Shown here: positions 31,701-31,954 of the stretch, piece after piece
How the letters are laid out: each line of letters opens with the position of its first letter
Position numbering within the stretch: the stretch's first letter is position 1
Origin: Desulfosporosinus sp. UBA5188
Lineage (GTDB): Bacteria; Bacillota; Desulfitobacteriia; Desulfitobacteriales; Desulfitobacteriaceae
DNA: 31,954 bases
NCBI GenBank assembly: GCA_002413075.1
Contig: DHWG01000054.1
Span: forward strand, 1 to 31,954
Reading direction: 5' to 3'
Translations under genes and position numbers: made by a program
The notes under the pieces: generated by a model
Told to the model about the DNA's origin: nothing
Databases searched by the model: none
Seen by the model: the letters and a program-made list of their open reading frames with translations, nothing else

Positions 31701-31954
31701 TCAGATATTATTGCCTGTCGAGATGACATCATGGTCTATCTTATTTATCAAGGCCTGGTTCCAGCGCATGCCTTTAAAATTATGGAAGGCGTTCGCAAAG
31801 GTTATGGGCTAAAACCAGAACAAATTGAAGAAATGCATGCCAACGATGTGCCCGAGTGGTACATTGAATCCTGCCTAAAAATTAAATACATGTTTCCTAA
31901 AGCCCATGCCGTTGCTTACGTAACCATGGCGTTCCGAATTGCCTGGTTTAAGCT
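28728..31954 (+). CDS. polC: DNA polymerase III PolC-type alpha subunit, 3' end cut off; lacks inserted exonuclease
   Basis: The main replicase of low-GC Gram-positives; 1075 codons are visible before the right edge. After an N-terminal domain, an OB fold (about 225-310; VVGQVFGIEYRK) leads to the PHP domain. PHP ligands are H326 and H328 (ELHLHT), D359 and H360 (ITDHG), E385 (GVEGYL), H405 (SRHIIL), C455 (GSACEAG), and D529 and H531 (TGDVHF). In B. subtilis PolC a DnaQ-like exonuclease is inserted between the equivalents of E385 and H405; here only 19 residues separate them and no exonuclease motif (DxE or HxAxxD) is present. The zinc finger CVNQDC...CPKCG and the polymerase aspartates in PDIDLNF (D758, D760) follow. 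Ribosome site GTAGGGGG at 28712-28719 precedes the ATG. The frame is intact throughout. Confidence 0.95.
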   Translation, partial: MATNLPLMEVPFILKLPPDQIGSWQMDLTAVQIIQVEVFPKQGRWVLHLSSPFELEEASLTALEALLRAQVPEVKKVEWCVECAVQVTSLKSLCEEHWAELVQDITTQLPSMKGWLCEARYIVSDDELRLFVPNALGIEYFHSKQYIVEKYFMTRYHLKPKLICELDTSVDPASIAQQTETLEFEHLQQIRASQNKPGVETEKKRVSCLLGKEFNGEPVSLHEVQDEERQIIVVGQVFGIEYRKLKSGRVLLTLMITDKTDSISGKVFLEKEQQDLDLKDGEWVKVRGSVKYDTYNSELTLMPKDMVRSSAVIREDHAKEKRIELHLHTRMSTMDGMTTADELVQRASHWGHEAVAITDHGVVQAFPEAVDAGNKYGVKIIMGVEGYLIDDSEGTLPLKQQKSRHIILLVKNKVGLKNLYRLITASHLEYFYRRPRMPKSLLQTNREGLIIGSACEAGELIQAIMRKEPRETLKEIASFYDYLEIQPIGNNAFLLRNGQVPSDEGLREINRTVLSLGREMGISVVATGDVHFLDPEDEAYRRIIMAGKGFSDADDQAPLFYKTTEEMLEEFAYLGPEEAFEVVVRAPKRISDEIEVLKPFPDELFTPTIPGAEEKIETMSWERGRELYGDPLPEVVEKRLDKELKAIIGNGFSVLYLIAHLLVKKSNEDGYYVGSRGSVGSSLVATMTGITEVNPLPPHYRCVNQDCLHSIWIDDGSVGSGADLKDKDCPKCGQQMAKDGHDIPFETFLGFKGDKVPDIDLNFSGDYQGRAHRFTEDLFGKDNVFKAGTIATIADKTAFGYVKNYLDERKLQVRPAEMARLIKGCTGVKRTTGQHPGGQMVIPKECDVFDFTPLQRPADDQKSDIITTHFDYHSISGRLVKLDILGHDDPTAIKMLEDLTGVDAKGIRLDDPLTLSLFSSPEALGVTPEEIYSKTGTFGVPEFGTKFVRQMLEDIQPKGFSDLVRASGWSHGTDVWIGNAQELVKGGTVDISDIIACRDDIMVYLIYQGLVPAHAFKIMEGVRKGYGLKPEQIEEMHANDVPEWYIESCLKIKYMFPKAHAVAYVTMAFRIAWFK

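Overview
This 32-kb window is a stretch of core chromosome from a low-to-mid-GC Firmicute. The gene order dprA-topA-trmFO-xerC-hslV-hslU-codY, followed by rpsB-tsf-pyrH-frr-uppS-cdsA-(permease)-dxr-rseP-ispG-proS-polC, is the Bacillus/Clostridia arrangement. CodY and a PolC-type replicase confirm the phylum. A fused FAD/iron-sulfur D-lactate dehydrogenase, a DUF3786 protein, short EF-Ts, ispG placed between rseP and proS, and many TTG/GTG starts point to an anaerobic Clostridia-class organism, most likely of the Desulfosporosinus/Desulfitobacterium (Peptococcaceae) type. The genus is an inference from remembered similarity. Every gene I can support is on the + strand, and no gene-free stretch exceeds about 225 bases.

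Region 1 (1-5534) is accessory: a gene tail at the left edge, a 959-residue Dld-II/YdiJ-like oxidoreductase, a free-standing RNA polymerase alpha subunit gene outside any ribosomal-protein cluster and divergent in a conserved segment, an NTF2-like (DUF4440) protein and a DUF3786 protein. Strong hairpins separate these units.

Region 2 (5535-8243) is a compact non-homologous end-joining cassette: ku, an ATP-dependent ligase gene and a LigD-type polymerase/primase gene. The last two overlap and represent a split LigD without a nuclease domain.

Region 3 (8325-17328) is the dprA-topA-trmFO-xerC-hslVU-codY block (DNA uptake/recombination, supercoiling, tRNA methylation, chromosome dimer resolution, proteolysis and nutrient sensing), ending in a small membrane protein gene. 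A near-consensus sigma-A promoter lies just before hslV.

Region 4 (17329-31954) starts with a well-defined rpsB promoter and a structured leader. It then runs through translation factors, UMP kinase, undecaprenyl-diphosphate and CDP-diglyceride synthesis, two isoprenoid enzymes of the MEP pathway, a site-2 protease, prolyl-tRNA synthetase and the replicase PolC, which is cut off by the right edge. The intergenic gaps of this region carry a family of TTCG/CGAA-rich palindromic repeats, one of which forms a 94-base terminator-like hairpin.

The points most worth a second look are: PolC lacks the proofreading exonuclease normally inserted in its PHP domain, while the PHP metal-binding residues are all present; the alpha subunit looks like a second, diverged rpoA; the TTCG repeat family; and the palindrome plus stacked hairpins in front of rpsB.
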